Shown here: in pieces, positions 44,991 through 54,635 of the stretch | How the letters are laid out: the number at the start of each line of letters is the position of its first letter | How positions within the stretch are numbered: position 1 is the stretch's first letter | NCBI RefSeq assembly: GCF_018334155.1 | Contig: NZ_JAGXTP010000001.1 | Coordinates: forward strand, 372,001-436,000 | Source: Devosia litorisediminis | GTDB lineage: Bacteria; Pseudomonadota; Alphaproteobacteria; Rhizobiales; Devosiaceae | Direction of reading: 5' to 3' | DNA length: 64,000 bases | Translations under genes and position numbers: made by a program | The notes under the pieces: generated by a model | The model's database searches: none | The model's input: the letters and a program-made list of their open reading frames with translations, nothing else | Told to the model about the DNA's origin: nothing

Positions 44991-47150
44991 ATGAGCGACT
45001 ACCAGACAAAATCCGGCCTCTCGGTTCATTCTCTGCTGGTCGACTTTGTCGAGAAAGAGGTCCTTCCTGGCCTCGAGGTCAGCGCTGAGCAGTTCTGGAG
45101 CGGCTTTGCCGGCATGGTTGCCGAGCATGCGCCGACCAATGCGAGCCTGCTGGCCAAGCGCGATGCCATGCAGAGCCAGATCGATGACTGGCATCACAAA
45201 TATGGGCCGGTCTCGAGCAATCCGCAGGGCTATGAATTCTTCCTGCGCGATATCGGCTATCTGGTGCCCGAGCCTGCCGACTTCACCATCGAGACCGGGG
45301 GGCTGGACCCCGAGATCACCACGCTGTGCGGCCCGCAGCTGGTGGTGCCGGTTTCCAATGCCCGCTATGCCCTGAACGCTGCCAATGCGCGCTGGGGCAG
45401 CCTGTATGATGCCTTTTACGGCACCGACGTCATTAGCCGTCAGGGCGACATTGCGCCGGGCAAGAGTTATAATCCGGCGCGCGGTGCGGCGGTGGTCGAC
45501 AAGGCCGCCAGCTTTCTGGACAACACATTTCCGCTCAGCGCCGGCAGCCATCGCGATGTGACTGCCTATAGCGTGGTCGAGGCAGGGGACAGTGCCAGCC
45601 TTGAGATCACCACGGCTGCGGGGACAACCGCGCTCAAGGATGCCGCGGCATTTGTGGGTCACGCCACCAATGGCGGCAAGTTCGAGATCGTGCTGCGCCA
45701 TAATGGCCTGCATGTTATCCTGGTGATCGACAAGGGCAGTGTGATCGGGGGAACGCATGCGGCGGGCCTGAGCGACGTGATCATGGAATCGGCGCTGACC
45801 ACCATTCAGGACTGCGAAGATTCCGTGGCGGCGGTGGATGCCGAGGACAAGGTTGGCGTTTATCGCAACTGGCTGGGCCTGATGAACGGCACGCTGCAGG
45901 ACACCTTCGAGAAGGGCGGCAAGCAGGTTACCCGCAAGCTCAAGCAGGACGGTGTCTATACCGCGCCTGATGGCAGCGAACTGGTGCTCAAGGGCCGGGC
46001 GCTGCTGCTGGTGCGCAATGTGGGTCATCTGATGACCACCGATGCCGTGCTGCTCGATGGCAAGCCGATTGGCGAAGGGCTGATGGATGCGGCCGTCACC
46101 GTGCTCTGCGCCATGCAGGACAAGGTGAACAGCCGCACCGGGGCGGTCTATATCGTCAAGCCCAAGATGCATGGGCCTGAGGAAGTGGCCTTCGCCTGCG
46201 CGATCTTTGGCTCGGTTGAAAAGATGCTGGGGCTGGCTCCCAACACCGTCAAGATCGGCATCATGGATGAGGAGCGCCGGACCTCGGCCAACCTCAAGGC
46301 GGCGATCTATGAAGCGCGCCAGCGTGTGTTTTTCATCAATACCGGCTTCCTTGATCGTACGGGCGATGAAATTCACACCGCCATGGAAGCGGGCCCGGTG
46401 CTGCGTAAGGACGAGATCAAGAACGAGCGCTGGATCGCCTCCTATGAGGATCGCAATGTGCTGATCGGTCTGGCCTGCGGCCTTTCGGGTCGGGCGCAGA
46501 TCGGCAAGGGCATGTGGGCGCGCCCCGACGACATGGCGGCGATGATGGAGGCCAAGGGTGGCCATCCCAATTCGGGCGCCAATACCGCCTGGGTGCCAAG
46601 CCCGACAGCGGCGACGCTGCATGCGCTGCATTATCACCAGATCGACGTGTTTGCTGCCCAGCATCGCCGGCACAATGAAGCCGTGCCCGGTTTGACCGCG
46701 CTGTTCTCCATGCCGGTACAGGCGCCGTTTGCGCTGAGCCGTGAAGAGATCACCCGCGAACTGGAAAACAATGCGCAGGGCATTCTGGGCTATGTGGTGC
46801 GCTGGGTGCAGCAGGGCGTGGGCTGTTCCAAGGTGCCTGACATCAACAATGTCGGGCTGATGGAAGACCGGGCGACCTGCCGGATTTCATCGCAGGCGGT
46901 GGCCAACTGGCTGCGCCATGGGCTGGTCAGCCGCGACGAGGTTACCGCCACGTTTGAGCGTATGGCGACGGTTGTCGACAAGCAGAATGAGAGCGATCCA
47001 TTGTATCGGCCAATGGCGGAGAATTTTCAGTCCGTCGCCTTCCGGGCGGCGCTGGATCTGGCGCTGCATGGCGCCGACCAGCCCAGCGGCTATACCGAGC
47101 CGCTGCTGCATGCCGCGCGCCGCAAGGTCAAGGTGCGCGACAAGAGCTAA
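44991..47150 (+). CDS. glcB: Malate synthase G
   Basis: A 719-residue enzyme with all expected blocks: GTHAAGLSDVIMESALTTIQD, ITKPKMHG-like KPKMHGPEEVAF, GIMDEERRTSANLKAA and FLDRTGDEIHTAME. It condenses glyoxylate with acetyl-CoA to malate. Its place 51 nt after guaD, with no terminator between, suggests it serves to remove the glyoxylate released by AllA. No glycolate oxidase genes (glcDEF) are near, unlike the usual glc locus. Confidence 0.95.
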   Translation: MSDYQTKSGLSVHSLLVDFVEKEVLPGLEVSAEQFWSGFAGMVAEHAPTNASLLAKRDAMQSQIDDWHHKYGPVSSNPQGYEFFLRDIGYLVPEPADFTIETGGLDPEITTLCGPQLVVPVSNARYALNAANARWGSLYDAFYGTDVISRQGDIAPGKSYNPARGAAVVDKAASFLDNTFPLSAGSHRDVTAYSVVEAGDSASLEITTAAGTTALKDAAAFVGHATNGGKFEIVLRHNGLHVILVIDKGSVIGGTHAAGLSDVIMESALTTIQDCEDSVAAVDAEDKVGVYRNWLGLMNGTLQDTFEKGGKQVTRKLKQDGVYTAPDGSELVLKGRALLLVRNVGHLMTTDAVLLDGKPIGEGLMDAAVTVLCAMQDKVNSRTGAVYIVKPKMHGPEEVAFACAIFGSVEKMLGLAPNTVKIGIMDEERRTSANLKAAIYEARQRVFFINTGFLDRTGDEIHTAMEAGPVLRKDEIKNERWIASYEDRNVLIGLACGLSGRAQIGKGMWARPDDMAAMMEAKGGHPNSGANTAWVPSPTAATLHALHYHQIDVFAAQHRRHNEAVPGLTALFSMPVQAPFALSREEITRELENNAQGILGYVVRWVQQGVGCSKVPDINNVGLMEDRATCRISSQAVANWLRHGLVSRDEVTATFERMATVVDKQNESDPLYRPMAENFQSVAFRAALDLALHGADQPSGYTEPLLHAARRKVKVRDKS

Positions 47151-47168
47151 CTGGCGAGACGATCGCGG

Positions 47169-48878
47169 TCAGCTGACGAAGTCGAACTTGTCGACGTCGA
47201 ACAGGCCGCGATCGGTCATCTTGAGATGCGGGATAACCGGCAGGGCGAGGAACGCTACCTGCAGGAAGGGCTCGGGCAGTACGCAGTCGAGCGCCAGGGC
47301 TGCGTCACGCAGAATGTGCAGATCGTGCGAGACGGTCTCGAAGGGCTCAAGGCTCATCAGGCCGGCAATCGGCAGGGCCAGCTCGGCGGTGACCTTGCCG
47401 CCATCGGCCACGGCAAAGCCGCCGCCGAGTTCGATCAGGCGGTTGACCGCCACGGCCATGTCCTCGTCATTGGCCCCCACCACTGTGATGTTGTGGCTGT
47501 CATGCCCCACCGATGAGGCGATGGCGCCGCGCTTGAGACCGAAACCGGTGACGAAGCTGCGGCCAATATTGCCGTTCTTGCCATGCCGTTCGATCACCGC
47601 GACCTTGATGACATCGGCGTTCAGATCGGGCTGCAGGCCGCGCTCGGTGCTGGCCAGCGTGGCTTCCTCGCGGAATGTCAGGATCAGCCCGGGGCGCACG
47701 CCGATCACCGGGGTGCTGTTCTGGCCGGGACGGGGTTCGGCAATGAAGCTGTCGGCGGTAACCGGGGTGGCCTTCATCGAGCTCAGCCCCACCGCCGCGA
47801 CAGGCGCGCGGGCATCGAACAGTTCGGGGACCACGAGGCGGCCGCCGGTGACGACATCGGAAACCGTGCATTCCTCGAGACTGTCGAGCAGGGCGATGTC
47901 GGCGCGCCAGCCCGAGGCGAGCAGGCCGCGATCGGTCAAACCGAAGATGCGCGCGGCCGAATGGCTGGCGGCGCGGTAAACGTGGTGCAGAGGACGCCCC
48001 ATGGCAATCAGCCGGCGGATAGAGCTGTCGAGATGACCTTCTTCGGCGATGTCGAGCGGATTGCGATCATCGGTGCACAGCGCCACGAAGCTGGAGGTGT
48101 TTTCGTCGAGCACTTCGGCCAGAGCCTTGAGGTCCTTTGAGACGGAGCCTTCGCGGATCAGAATGGCCATGCCCTTGGCGAGCTTTTCACGCGCCTCGGC
48201 AGCGCTGGTGGCTTCGTGGTCGGTGCGGATGGCGGCGGCGAGATAGCCATTGAGTGCGGTGCCCAAGAGCAAAGGCGCATGGCCGTCAATATGGCCGCCC
48301 TGGAAGGCAACCAGCTTGGCCAGGATGCCCGGATCGGCATTGAGCACGCCGGGGAAGTTCATCATTTCGGCCAGCCCGATGACCTTGGGATGGTCGCGGA
48401 AGGGTTCAAGATCCTCGATCTCGAGCGCGGCGCCAGAGGTTTCAAAACCCGTGGCAGGGACGCAGGAGGACAGGTTGATGCGCACATCCATCACCGTCTG
48501 CTCGGCGCTGTCGAGGAAATAGCGAATGCCTTCGGCACCCAGCACATTGGCAATTTCATGGGGGTCGCAGATCACGGTGGTGACGCCATAGGGCAGCACG
48601 CAGCGATCAAATTCCAGGGGAGTGACCAGCGAGGATTCGATATGCAGGTGGGTGTCGATAAAGCCGGGCACGGCGTAGCGACCGGCGCCCTCGATCACCG
48701 TATTGCCCTCATAGCTGGCATGAGTGCCCACAATCCGGTCTTCAACGATAGCGATATCGGTGGTGGTCTCCGCGCCGGTGATGACGTCGAGCAGGCGCAC
48801 ATTCTTGATCACCACATCGGCCGGGATCTTGCCCTGGCCAGCCATAATCATGCGGGTGAGAGTGTCAGCGGTGGTCAT
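47169..48878 (-). CDS. ade: Adenine deaminase
   Basis: A 569-residue amidohydrolase of the bacterial Ade family: PGFIDTHLHIESSLVTP with metal-binding histidines, VICDPHEIANV, and the C-terminal SSVGHDSHNITVVGAND. It converts adenine to hypoxanthine, the entry substrate of XdhAB. It converges on glcB with an 18-bp gap and no obvious terminator, so it is read separately. The start at 48878 (MTTADTLTRMIMAG) is chosen over a frame reaching 48965. Confidence 0.92.
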   Translation of the reverse strand: MTTADTLTRMIMAGQGKIPADVVIKNVRLLDVITGAETTTDIAIVEDRIVGTHASYEGNTVIEGAGRYAVPGFIDTHLHIESSLVTPLEFDRCVLPYGVTTVICDPHEIANVLGAEGIRYFLDSAEQTVMDVRINLSSCVPATGFETSGAALEIEDLEPFRDHPKVIGLAEMMNFPGVLNADPGILAKLVAFQGGHIDGHAPLLLGTALNGYLAAAIRTDHEATSAAEAREKLAKGMAILIREGSVSKDLKALAEVLDENTSSFVALCTDDRNPLDIAEEGHLDSSIRRLIAMGRPLHHVYRAASHSAARIFGLTDRGLLASGWRADIALLDSLEECTVSDVVTGGRLVVPELFDARAPVAAVGLSSMKATPVTADSFIAEPRPGQNSTPVIGVRPGLILTFREEATLASTERGLQPDLNADVIKVAVIERHGKNGNIGRSFVTGFGLKRGAIASSVGHDSHNITVVGANDEDMAVAVNRLIELGGGFAVADGGKVTAELALPIAGLMSLEPFETVSHDLHILRDAALALDCVLPEPFLQVAFLALPVIPHLKMTDRGLFDVDKFDFVS

Positions 48879-49000
48879 CAAGTCATCCTGGTGTTTGGTC
48901 TGGTGCCGAGAGTCGGCGCGTGCCGAGCCCGCGTCAAGTGCCGCCGGGGAACCCCTGGCGGTCAAGCTGCGTTGGTTGGGGTAGTGTAATGGAGCCCAGC

Positions 49001-49159
49001 ATGGAAACCTATGATCCCAAAAAGACCCAAACCGAAGTGCGTCAGGCCAGTCCGCGCAGCATGAACCTGCGTGTGCTGGTCGGCTCGCTGATCGGCGTGG
49101 TCGTGCTGTTTGCGATCATCTATGCGGTCTATACGCTGACCCAGTCCAACCCAACTTAG
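49001..49159 (+). CDS. Small single-pass membrane protein
   Basis: A 52-residue protein with a polar N-terminus (METYDPKKTQTEVRQ) and one membrane helix (VLVGSLIGVVVLFAIIYAVYTL). GGAG at 48991-48994 is well placed for ATG 49001; an in-frame ATG at 48989 would add four residues. It reads divergently from ade. No named family is certain; such short proteins are common in rhizobial genomes. Confidence 0.65.
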   Translation: METYDPKKTQTEVRQASPRSMNLRVLVGSLIGVVVLFAIIYAVYTLTQSNPT

Positions 49160-49190
49160 GCAGGGGTCTGTCCGTCCCCAAGCCGGGAGA

Positions 49191-50681
49191 TCAGGCCGCC
49201 CCGCGGGCGATCATGGCGTCACCAACGCGGGCCTGCAATCGCTGGGGCGTATCTTCGGCAGCTCTGTCGCCAGCGTGGACGCAGTAGCGGTTACGACCGC
49301 CCGCTTTGGCTCGATAGAGTGCATCGTCGGCGCGGGTGACCAGCTCATTCTCGCTGCGGGCGTGATCGGGCGCGGTCACGATACCGATGCTGACCCCGAT
49401 TTCGGCGACATTGTCACCCAGATGATAGGGCGCGCGTACCGCGCTTAGAATGCGGTTGGCCAGACCGGTCGCGTCCTCGGCGCTGGTGATGCCGGTCTGC
49501 AGAATGGCGAATTCATCGCCGCCCAGCCGGACCAGTGTGTCGGTGGGGCGCAGCACCGTGATGATGCGGCTGGCGACCTGGCGCAGCAGTTCATCGCCCG
49601 CTTCGTGACCATAATTGTCATTGACCTGTTTGAAGCGGTCGAGATCAAGCGCCAGCAGCGCCAGACATGGCGCGGTGTGTTCCATGGTACGGAATGCGCT
49701 ATCGAGGCGGTCGCGGAACAACGCGCGATTGCCCAGGCCGGTCAGCGGATCATGCAGTGCGCGATGCTGCGCGTCGGCGCGCTCGGCGTGCAGTTGATCG
49801 CTGGCGCTGAGCAGGTTGCGCAGGAGCAGGCCGATGATCAGTGTCAGTACAAGCAGGGCAGCACCCAATGCGGGCAGGGTGTCGCTCAGAATGCTCTCGC
49901 CTGGCCGGTCGGGTAGCCATTTAAGCCAGACGGCAGGTTCACCCTGCGCGTTGTTCAGGGCAATCGCGGCTTCGTGGGTGGCAAGAGTGCCGTCGTCATC
50001 GAAGCGGACGCCGGAGAGCAGATAGCGGTCGGCCAGGTCATTGGCCACAGTGGCATCGAGCATTGTAACCGCGACATAGAGGGGCTCCATGCCGGGAGCG
50101 GCATTGAGATTGTGGTCTTCGGCCACAAGCGGGGCGACGCTGAGAATTGCCGGCTGTCCGTCGACCAACCCGATGTCGGTCTGGACCGGCGGGGCTTCGC
50201 GATTGCCGGCCTTGTAAGCGGACAGGGCAGCCTGCCTTTCTTCGGTGCGCAGTGCCTGGATAAGAGGGCTGATCAGCGGCTGTATGGCAGCGAAGGATGT
50301 TGGGGTAATCTCGCCGCCATCGCGCATGGCAAAGAAGGGGTTGAGATCGGGGTCGAGCACATAAATCCGGCTCTGGTGGTAATAGTCGAAGCCTTCAGTG
50401 CCGAATTCTTCGGCGAACCACTCGGTATCGCCATCCTGATAGGCGATCAGCGCTTCGTCCCAGGCCGCAAGGTCGGTCTGCGCGTAGCCCGCTTCTAGGA
50501 CGCGATCGTGGAGCGCCAGTTGCAGCAATGTGGACTGACGGGTCAACATGGCATCGTCGGTGTGATCAATCGAGAGCAGGACAAAACCCGCAACCGCGCC
50601 AACGGTGACCAGAAAGGCCAGCGCAATAGGTCCCACCACATTGCGCAGATATCGCCATGTCGAAATCTTCGGTGCTGACAC
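49191..50681 (-). CDS. CHASE4-like sensor diguanylate cyclase
   Basis: About 496 residues: membrane helix near 15-38, a periplasmic CHASE4-like region (DLAAWDEALIAYQDGD, YYHQSRIYVLDPD), a second helix near 275-295, then a GGDEF domain with DLDRFKQVNDNYGHEAGDELL and the intact active site RLGGDEFAIL. It would make cyclic di-GMP in response to a periplasmic cue. GTG at 50681 is preferred because GGGGGA precedes it at good spacing; the frame also has a TTG at 50696. Confidence 0.87.
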   Translation of the reverse strand: MSAPKISTWRYLRNVVGPIALAFLVTVGAVAGFVLLSIDHTDDAMLTRQSTLLQLALHDRVLEAGYAQTDLAAWDEALIAYQDGDTEWFAEEFGTEGFDYYHQSRIYVLDPDLNPFFAMRDGGEITPTSFAAIQPLISPLIQALRTEERQAALSAYKAGNREAPPVQTDIGLVDGQPAILSVAPLVAEDHNLNAAPGMEPLYVAVTMLDATVANDLADRYLLSGVRFDDDGTLATHEAAIALNNAQGEPAVWLKWLPDRPGESILSDTLPALGAALLVLTLIIGLLLRNLLSASDQLHAERADAQHRALHDPLTGLGNRALFRDRLDSAFRTMEHTAPCLALLALDLDRFKQVNDNYGHEAGDELLRQVASRIITVLRPTDTLVRLGGDEFAILQTGITSAEDATGLANRILSAVRAPYHLGDNVAEIGVSIGIVTAPDHARSENELVTRADDALYRAKAGGRNRYCVHAGDRAAEDTPQRLQARVGDAMIARGAA

Positions 50682-50766
50682 GCAACAGTCCCCCAATTGT
50701 CTGGGAGACAGTTTGCACGGGGGCGCTTAGCAGGGGATGAACCTGCCTTAAATTCCGTAGTCGCGG

Positions 50767-53013
50767 TTAATGAGAGTTTGCGGTTGCGCTTAGCGCGCGG
50801 CGTTGTTTGCGACTGATGAGCGCGTTTTCGGGCGCGGCAAAGATCTCTGTGATCTTTTGGGCAGGCACGCCGCCCGAAAACAGGAAGCCCTGCAGCGTAT
50901 TGCAGCCCAGCTGGCCCAGAATGGTCGCCTGTTCTTCGGTCTCCACACCTTCGGCCGTAACTTCGAGCTCCATGGCGTGGGCCAGGCTGACAATGGCCTG
51001 GGTGATGGCCACCGAGACGTGGCCCTCGGAAAGCTGGCTGACAAAGGAGCGGTCGATCTTGATGCGATCAACGGGATAGCGCTTGAGATAGCTCAGAGAA
51101 GAGTAGCCGGTACCAAAGTCATCAAGGGCGATGTGAATTCCGGCCGTTCGGAAGGTGCGCAGATTCTGCGAAGAGATATGCTCATCATCAAGCAGGATGG
51201 ATTCGGTGATCTCAAGTTCCAGATCCAGCGGGCGCATGCCGGTCTGGTGCAGGATATCGAAGACCTGGTGGGAGAAGCGCGGATTGCGCAACTGGGTCGG
51301 AGAGATATTGACCGCAACGGTGCGACCGGGAACCGTGGCACCCAACTCGCAGGCGCGGCGCAGCACGACATCGCCCAGTGCTTCGATCAGCCCGGTGTTC
51401 TCGGCCACGGGAATGAAGCGCGCGGGCGAGATCTGACCGTATTTGGGGTGGTACCAGCGCGACAGGGCCTCGGCGCCAACGACCTTGCGGCTCTGCTGGT
51501 CCACCAGTGGCTGGAACACTACCGAAAGCTGGTCGTCGCGGCACAGGGCCTCGCGCAGTTCAGCTTCGATGGTGTGCTGCAATTGCAGCAATTCGTTCAT
51601 GTGCTCTTCGTAGACCACGGCACGGTTGCGGCCGCCGGCCTTGGCTTCGTACAGCGCGATATCGGCCTTGCGCACCAACTCGCTTGGCTCAGCCTGAATC
51701 CCCCGGGTCATGACAATGCCGATGCTGGCGCCGACATGGGCCTTGAAGCGGTTCAGGGTGAACGGGCGGCGGATCGATTCAATGACCCGGCCGGAAATCT
51801 CCATCACGTCTATCGGGCGATCGTGATTGACTGAAAGCACCGCGAATTCGTCGCCACCGAGGCGTGCAATCATGGTGTTGGGGCCAAAAATGGCGCGCAG
51901 GCGATCACCAACCGCGCAGATCAGTTCATCACCCGCCTGATGTCCGAGCGTGTCATTGACCTGTTTGAAGCGGTCCAGATCGAGCATGAACAGGCTGATA
52001 TGGGCTGTCTCATTGTCAGGATTTGCCAGTTCGCGCACCAGATTGCCGTCAAAGCTCATGCGGTTGGGCAAGCCCGTCAGCTGATCATGGGCGGCCTGAT
52101 GTTCGGCGAGGCGCCGCCCGGCTTCCAGCGCGGCCGAGGAGCGGCGCAGTTGGGTGAGCAGCAGAGAGATCATGATTGCGGCGATGATGAAGGCGGCCGC
52201 CATGGCGGGGCCGGTCTGGTGCAGCATGACCATGCCAGGGCGTTCGCGCGTCCATTCGAAGAAGGCGACGAAGCGACCGCTGGAATTGAGGATGGGGTGC
52301 ACGGCACGGTCGGGGTCATTGCTCTGCACCAGCGTGAAGCTGCCGCCGGCAAACAGATAATCGCGGTTGAACTGCTTTGCCGTGGCCTGATCGAGAAACT
52401 TGACGGCCAGCAGCACGGGTTCAGTGCCCTGGGGCTGGGTGAGGGCGCCGGTGTCGGACACGATGGTCATGGCCGTCATGATCGCGGGTTCACCGCTGAC
52501 GATGCCGTAATCGCTGACAAACCGTGCTGTGCCGGGGGCGCCGGGCCTTTGGGGCGCTGGGCGGATGGCCCGGAGCCTGTCGAGCAGGGGAAGGATGGAT
52601 GGCGCCAATGGCGACATCGCCTGGGGCGTGCGCGAAACCCCCTCGGTCATCACGTAGAGCGGGTCGTCCTTGCCATCGAAGATGACAACGGCGTCGTGGC
52701 CATAGAAATCGTGCAGCCAGACACCAAGGTTGCTGGCCACCCAGGTCTGGTTGAAGGCCAGGCGTGTATTGATGATGGCGTCGTCCCACACGGCCACGCT
52801 GGTCAGTTCGCGCTCCATGGTTTCCCGTTGGCTTTCAATGACCTGGGCTGCCATGGCGCTTTGGCGTTCGAGCGCGCGCTGATCGATATTGTTGGTGGAC
52901 CACACAACGAAGGCCAGCACCGAGGCTGCCGTAATCACGAGCGCCAGTACCACTGGCAAAAGCACAGCGGCGGAGAACTGCCAGCGGTCTCTGGTCGACG
53001 TCTTCTGGTGCAT
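50767..53013 (-). CDS. CHASE4-like GGDEF-EAL cyclic di-GMP enzyme
   Basis: A 748-residue protein. Two membrane helices flank a periplasmic CHASE4-like region (VAVWDDAIINTRLAF, FYGHDAVVIFDGKDDPLYVM). GGDEF (about residues 300-465) has RLGGDEFAVL intact. EAL (about 480-730) has GAEALSRWYHP, a LELEITES segment, LDDFGTGYSSLSYLKRYPVDRIKIDRSFV and AEGVET. Both domains look catalytically complete, so net activity cannot be told from sequence. Its sensory domain resembles that of the neighbouring cyclase, suggesting a duplicated input module. Confidence 0.9.
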   Translation of the reverse strand: MHQKTSTRDRWQFSAAVLLPVVLALVITAASVLAFVVWSTNNIDQRALERQSAMAAQVIESQRETMERELTSVAVWDDAIINTRLAFNQTWVASNLGVWLHDFYGHDAVVIFDGKDDPLYVMTEGVSRTPQAMSPLAPSILPLLDRLRAIRPAPQRPGAPGTARFVSDYGIVSGEPAIMTAMTIVSDTGALTQPQGTEPVLLAVKFLDQATAKQFNRDYLFAGGSFTLVQSNDPDRAVHPILNSSGRFVAFFEWTRERPGMVMLHQTGPAMAAAFIIAAIMISLLLTQLRRSSAALEAGRRLAEHQAAHDQLTGLPNRMSFDGNLVRELANPDNETAHISLFMLDLDRFKQVNDTLGHQAGDELICAVGDRLRAIFGPNTMIARLGGDEFAVLSVNHDRPIDVMEISGRVIESIRRPFTLNRFKAHVGASIGIVMTRGIQAEPSELVRKADIALYEAKAGGRNRAVVYEEHMNELLQLQHTIEAELREALCRDDQLSVVFQPLVDQQSRKVVGAEALSRWYHPKYGQISPARFIPVAENTGLIEALGDVVLRRACELGATVPGRTVAVNISPTQLRNPRFSHQVFDILHQTGMRPLDLELEITESILLDDEHISSQNLRTFRTAGIHIALDDFGTGYSSLSYLKRYPVDRIKIDRSFVSQLSEGHVSVAITQAIVSLAHAMELEVTAEGVETEEQATILGQLGCNTLQGFLFSGGVPAQKITEIFAAPENALISRKQRRALSATANSH

Positions 53014-53119
53014 ATAATAACGGCATCTGACGCGGGAATGTCGACCTTAGCCGCGGGGGCATTGAGGACTAGTTACCGGATCCGAATTTTTTCTGATGCC
53101 TGCCAGCTATTTGTCAGGC

Positions 53120-54337
53120 CTAGGAATTTTCCTTGAAGAGCACTTCGCGGTCCTGGGTAAAATTGGCCAATAGGGGCAGGCAGGCCCCGCCAATTTCGCG
53201 GGCGCCAAAGCCAATGGTCCCCTCGGCGATGGTGAAGGGCGCCAGACCTTGCAGGTCGAAGGCCTGGGTAGCATCACGCGTCGCCTGAACCAGCCGCTGA
53301 CGTACGGCGGGCGGGAAGGCGCCATCTATCACCACACTGCGGAAGTCGATGATGGACACGGCGCTGACGGCGGCAATCGCCAGGCTCTGGGCAGCATCGT
53401 GGATCCAATGGTCCAGCGCCGGGCCGATATCGCCCCACTCGCTGGGGTCACGCCAAAGCACTGCAGGGTCACGACCTTGCTCCGTCAGCCGGTCGGCGAG
53501 CACGTAGATCGAGGCGCTGCGCAACAATTGCTGGAAGCCGCCGCCCGGCGCGGGTACGGGCAGGGGGGCGATGGCGCCGCCATAGCCGGTGCGGCCGGGA
53601 AACAGGTGGCTGTTGAGCACCACGCCGCCCCCGATGAACGAGCCCAGAAAGACATAGAGGAAATCGTCGCCATGCTGGCCATTGCCCAGCACCAGTTCGG
53701 CGGCGCAGGCGGCAGTGCCGTCATTGTGAAAATAGACCGGCCAGTGGCTGATGGCTGCGATCTCGGCGCGAATGTCGGCCTTGCGCCAGGCCGCCAGCAC
53801 ATCGGCAGGCGCGCCAAGCTGGGATTCCCAGTTCCACAATTCGAAGGGGGAAGCGATGCCGAAACCGGCAATGCGCTGCTGATCGGTTGGGCTCAGCGTG
53901 CTGGTGAGTTCATCAATGCCGCGCTGGGTCAGTGCCAGCATGATCTCGGGGGTCGGATAGGGATGAGGGTAGTGAATGCGGCCCAGAACCGTACCGACAA
54001 AATCCATCAGCACAATGTCGGAGCTGCGGCGACCGACCTTGAGACCGAGAAAGAACGCCCCGCGCGGGTTGAGCGCATAGGGAACCAGCGGCTGGCCGAC
54101 CTTGCCCCGAAGGGGGTCGAGGCGTAGCAGGATGCCATCGGCCTCCAGCGCATTGACGATGGTGGAAATGGTCTGCGGCGACAGACCGGTGCGGCGGGCG
54201 ATGTCGGCCTTGGGCAGACTGCCATGGCGGCGCACCAGCGAGAGGACAAGGCGCTCATTATAGAGGCGGACGCCCGTCTGGTTGGTGCCTCGGCTCAACT
54301 GATCTGACCCAACCCCACGGGTCACTGCACTCACCAT
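53120..54337 (-). CDS. ROK-family transcriptional regulator
   Basis: A 405-residue repressor with an N-terminal winged helix-turn-helix (YNERLVLSLVRRHGSLPKADIARRTGLSPQTISTIV), followed by a ROK sugar-kinase-like domain with HNDGTAACAAELVLGNG and GSFIGGGVVLN. The typical ROK zinc cysteine cluster is not apparent. It is divergent from an frcBCA-like operon, which it probably controls. The start at 54337 fits the family; the frame extends 46 codons upstream through the promoter. Confidence 0.85.
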   Translation of the reverse strand: MVSAVTRGVGSDQLSRGTNQTGVRLYNERLVLSLVRRHGSLPKADIARRTGLSPQTISTIVNALEADGILLRLDPLRGKVGQPLVPYALNPRGAFFLGLKVGRRSSDIVLMDFVGTVLGRIHYPHPYPTPEIMLALTQRGIDELTSTLSPTDQQRIAGFGIASPFELWNWESQLGAPADVLAAWRKADIRAEIAAISHWPVYFHNDGTAACAAELVLGNGQHGDDFLYVFLGSFIGGGVVLNSHLFPGRTGYGGAIAPLPVPAPGGGFQQLLRSASIYVLADRLTEQGRDPAVLWRDPSEWGDIGPALDHWIHDAAQSLAIAAVSAVSIIDFRSVVIDGAFPPAVRQRLVQATRDATQAFDLQGLAPFTIAEGTIGFGAREIGGACLPLLANFTQDREVLFKENS

Positions 54338-54468
54338 CCCAAATGGCCTTTCGTTAAGATTTGACGTTTGGCGTCCATCTGCCATGAGCGGCAACGGCGC
54401 TGAAAATGCAATCGATTTCATAAGCTTGATAGCCAGCAATACCGTCAAATGAGGGCAAGTAGCTTCGA

Positions 54469-54529
54469 CTGTCAATTAATAAATCAATTGGATTAACTTA
54501 TTGACAGCCGGTTCTGGTTGTCGGCATAT
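54469..54529 (+). promoter_or_regulatory. Operator and promoter of the frc-like operon
   Basis: CTGTCAAT (54469-54476) and ATTGACAG (54500-54507) form a perfect 8-bp inverted repeat around an AT-rich centre. The right arm contains TTGACA (54501-54506), a consensus -35, with CATATG at about -10. A ROK repressor bound here would block polymerase. The rest of the 298-bp gap has no gene. Confidence 0.5.
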
Positions 54530-54635
54530 GGCCAGCAAGGACGGCCCAAAACAACGAGCTGGCCGTTTGGAGGAGGGGGTGTGAGACCGGTGCAGCCGGT
54601 CATGTCCCCGCGCAATATTTGAGGAGGACTACGCC

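Noticed and set aside
44037..46673. An 878-codon open frame on the minus strand opposite guaD and glcB
   Set aside because: It lies antisense to two clearly conserved genes. In high-GC DNA the opposite frame stays open because third-position G/C avoids stop codons; its translation has no domain pattern.
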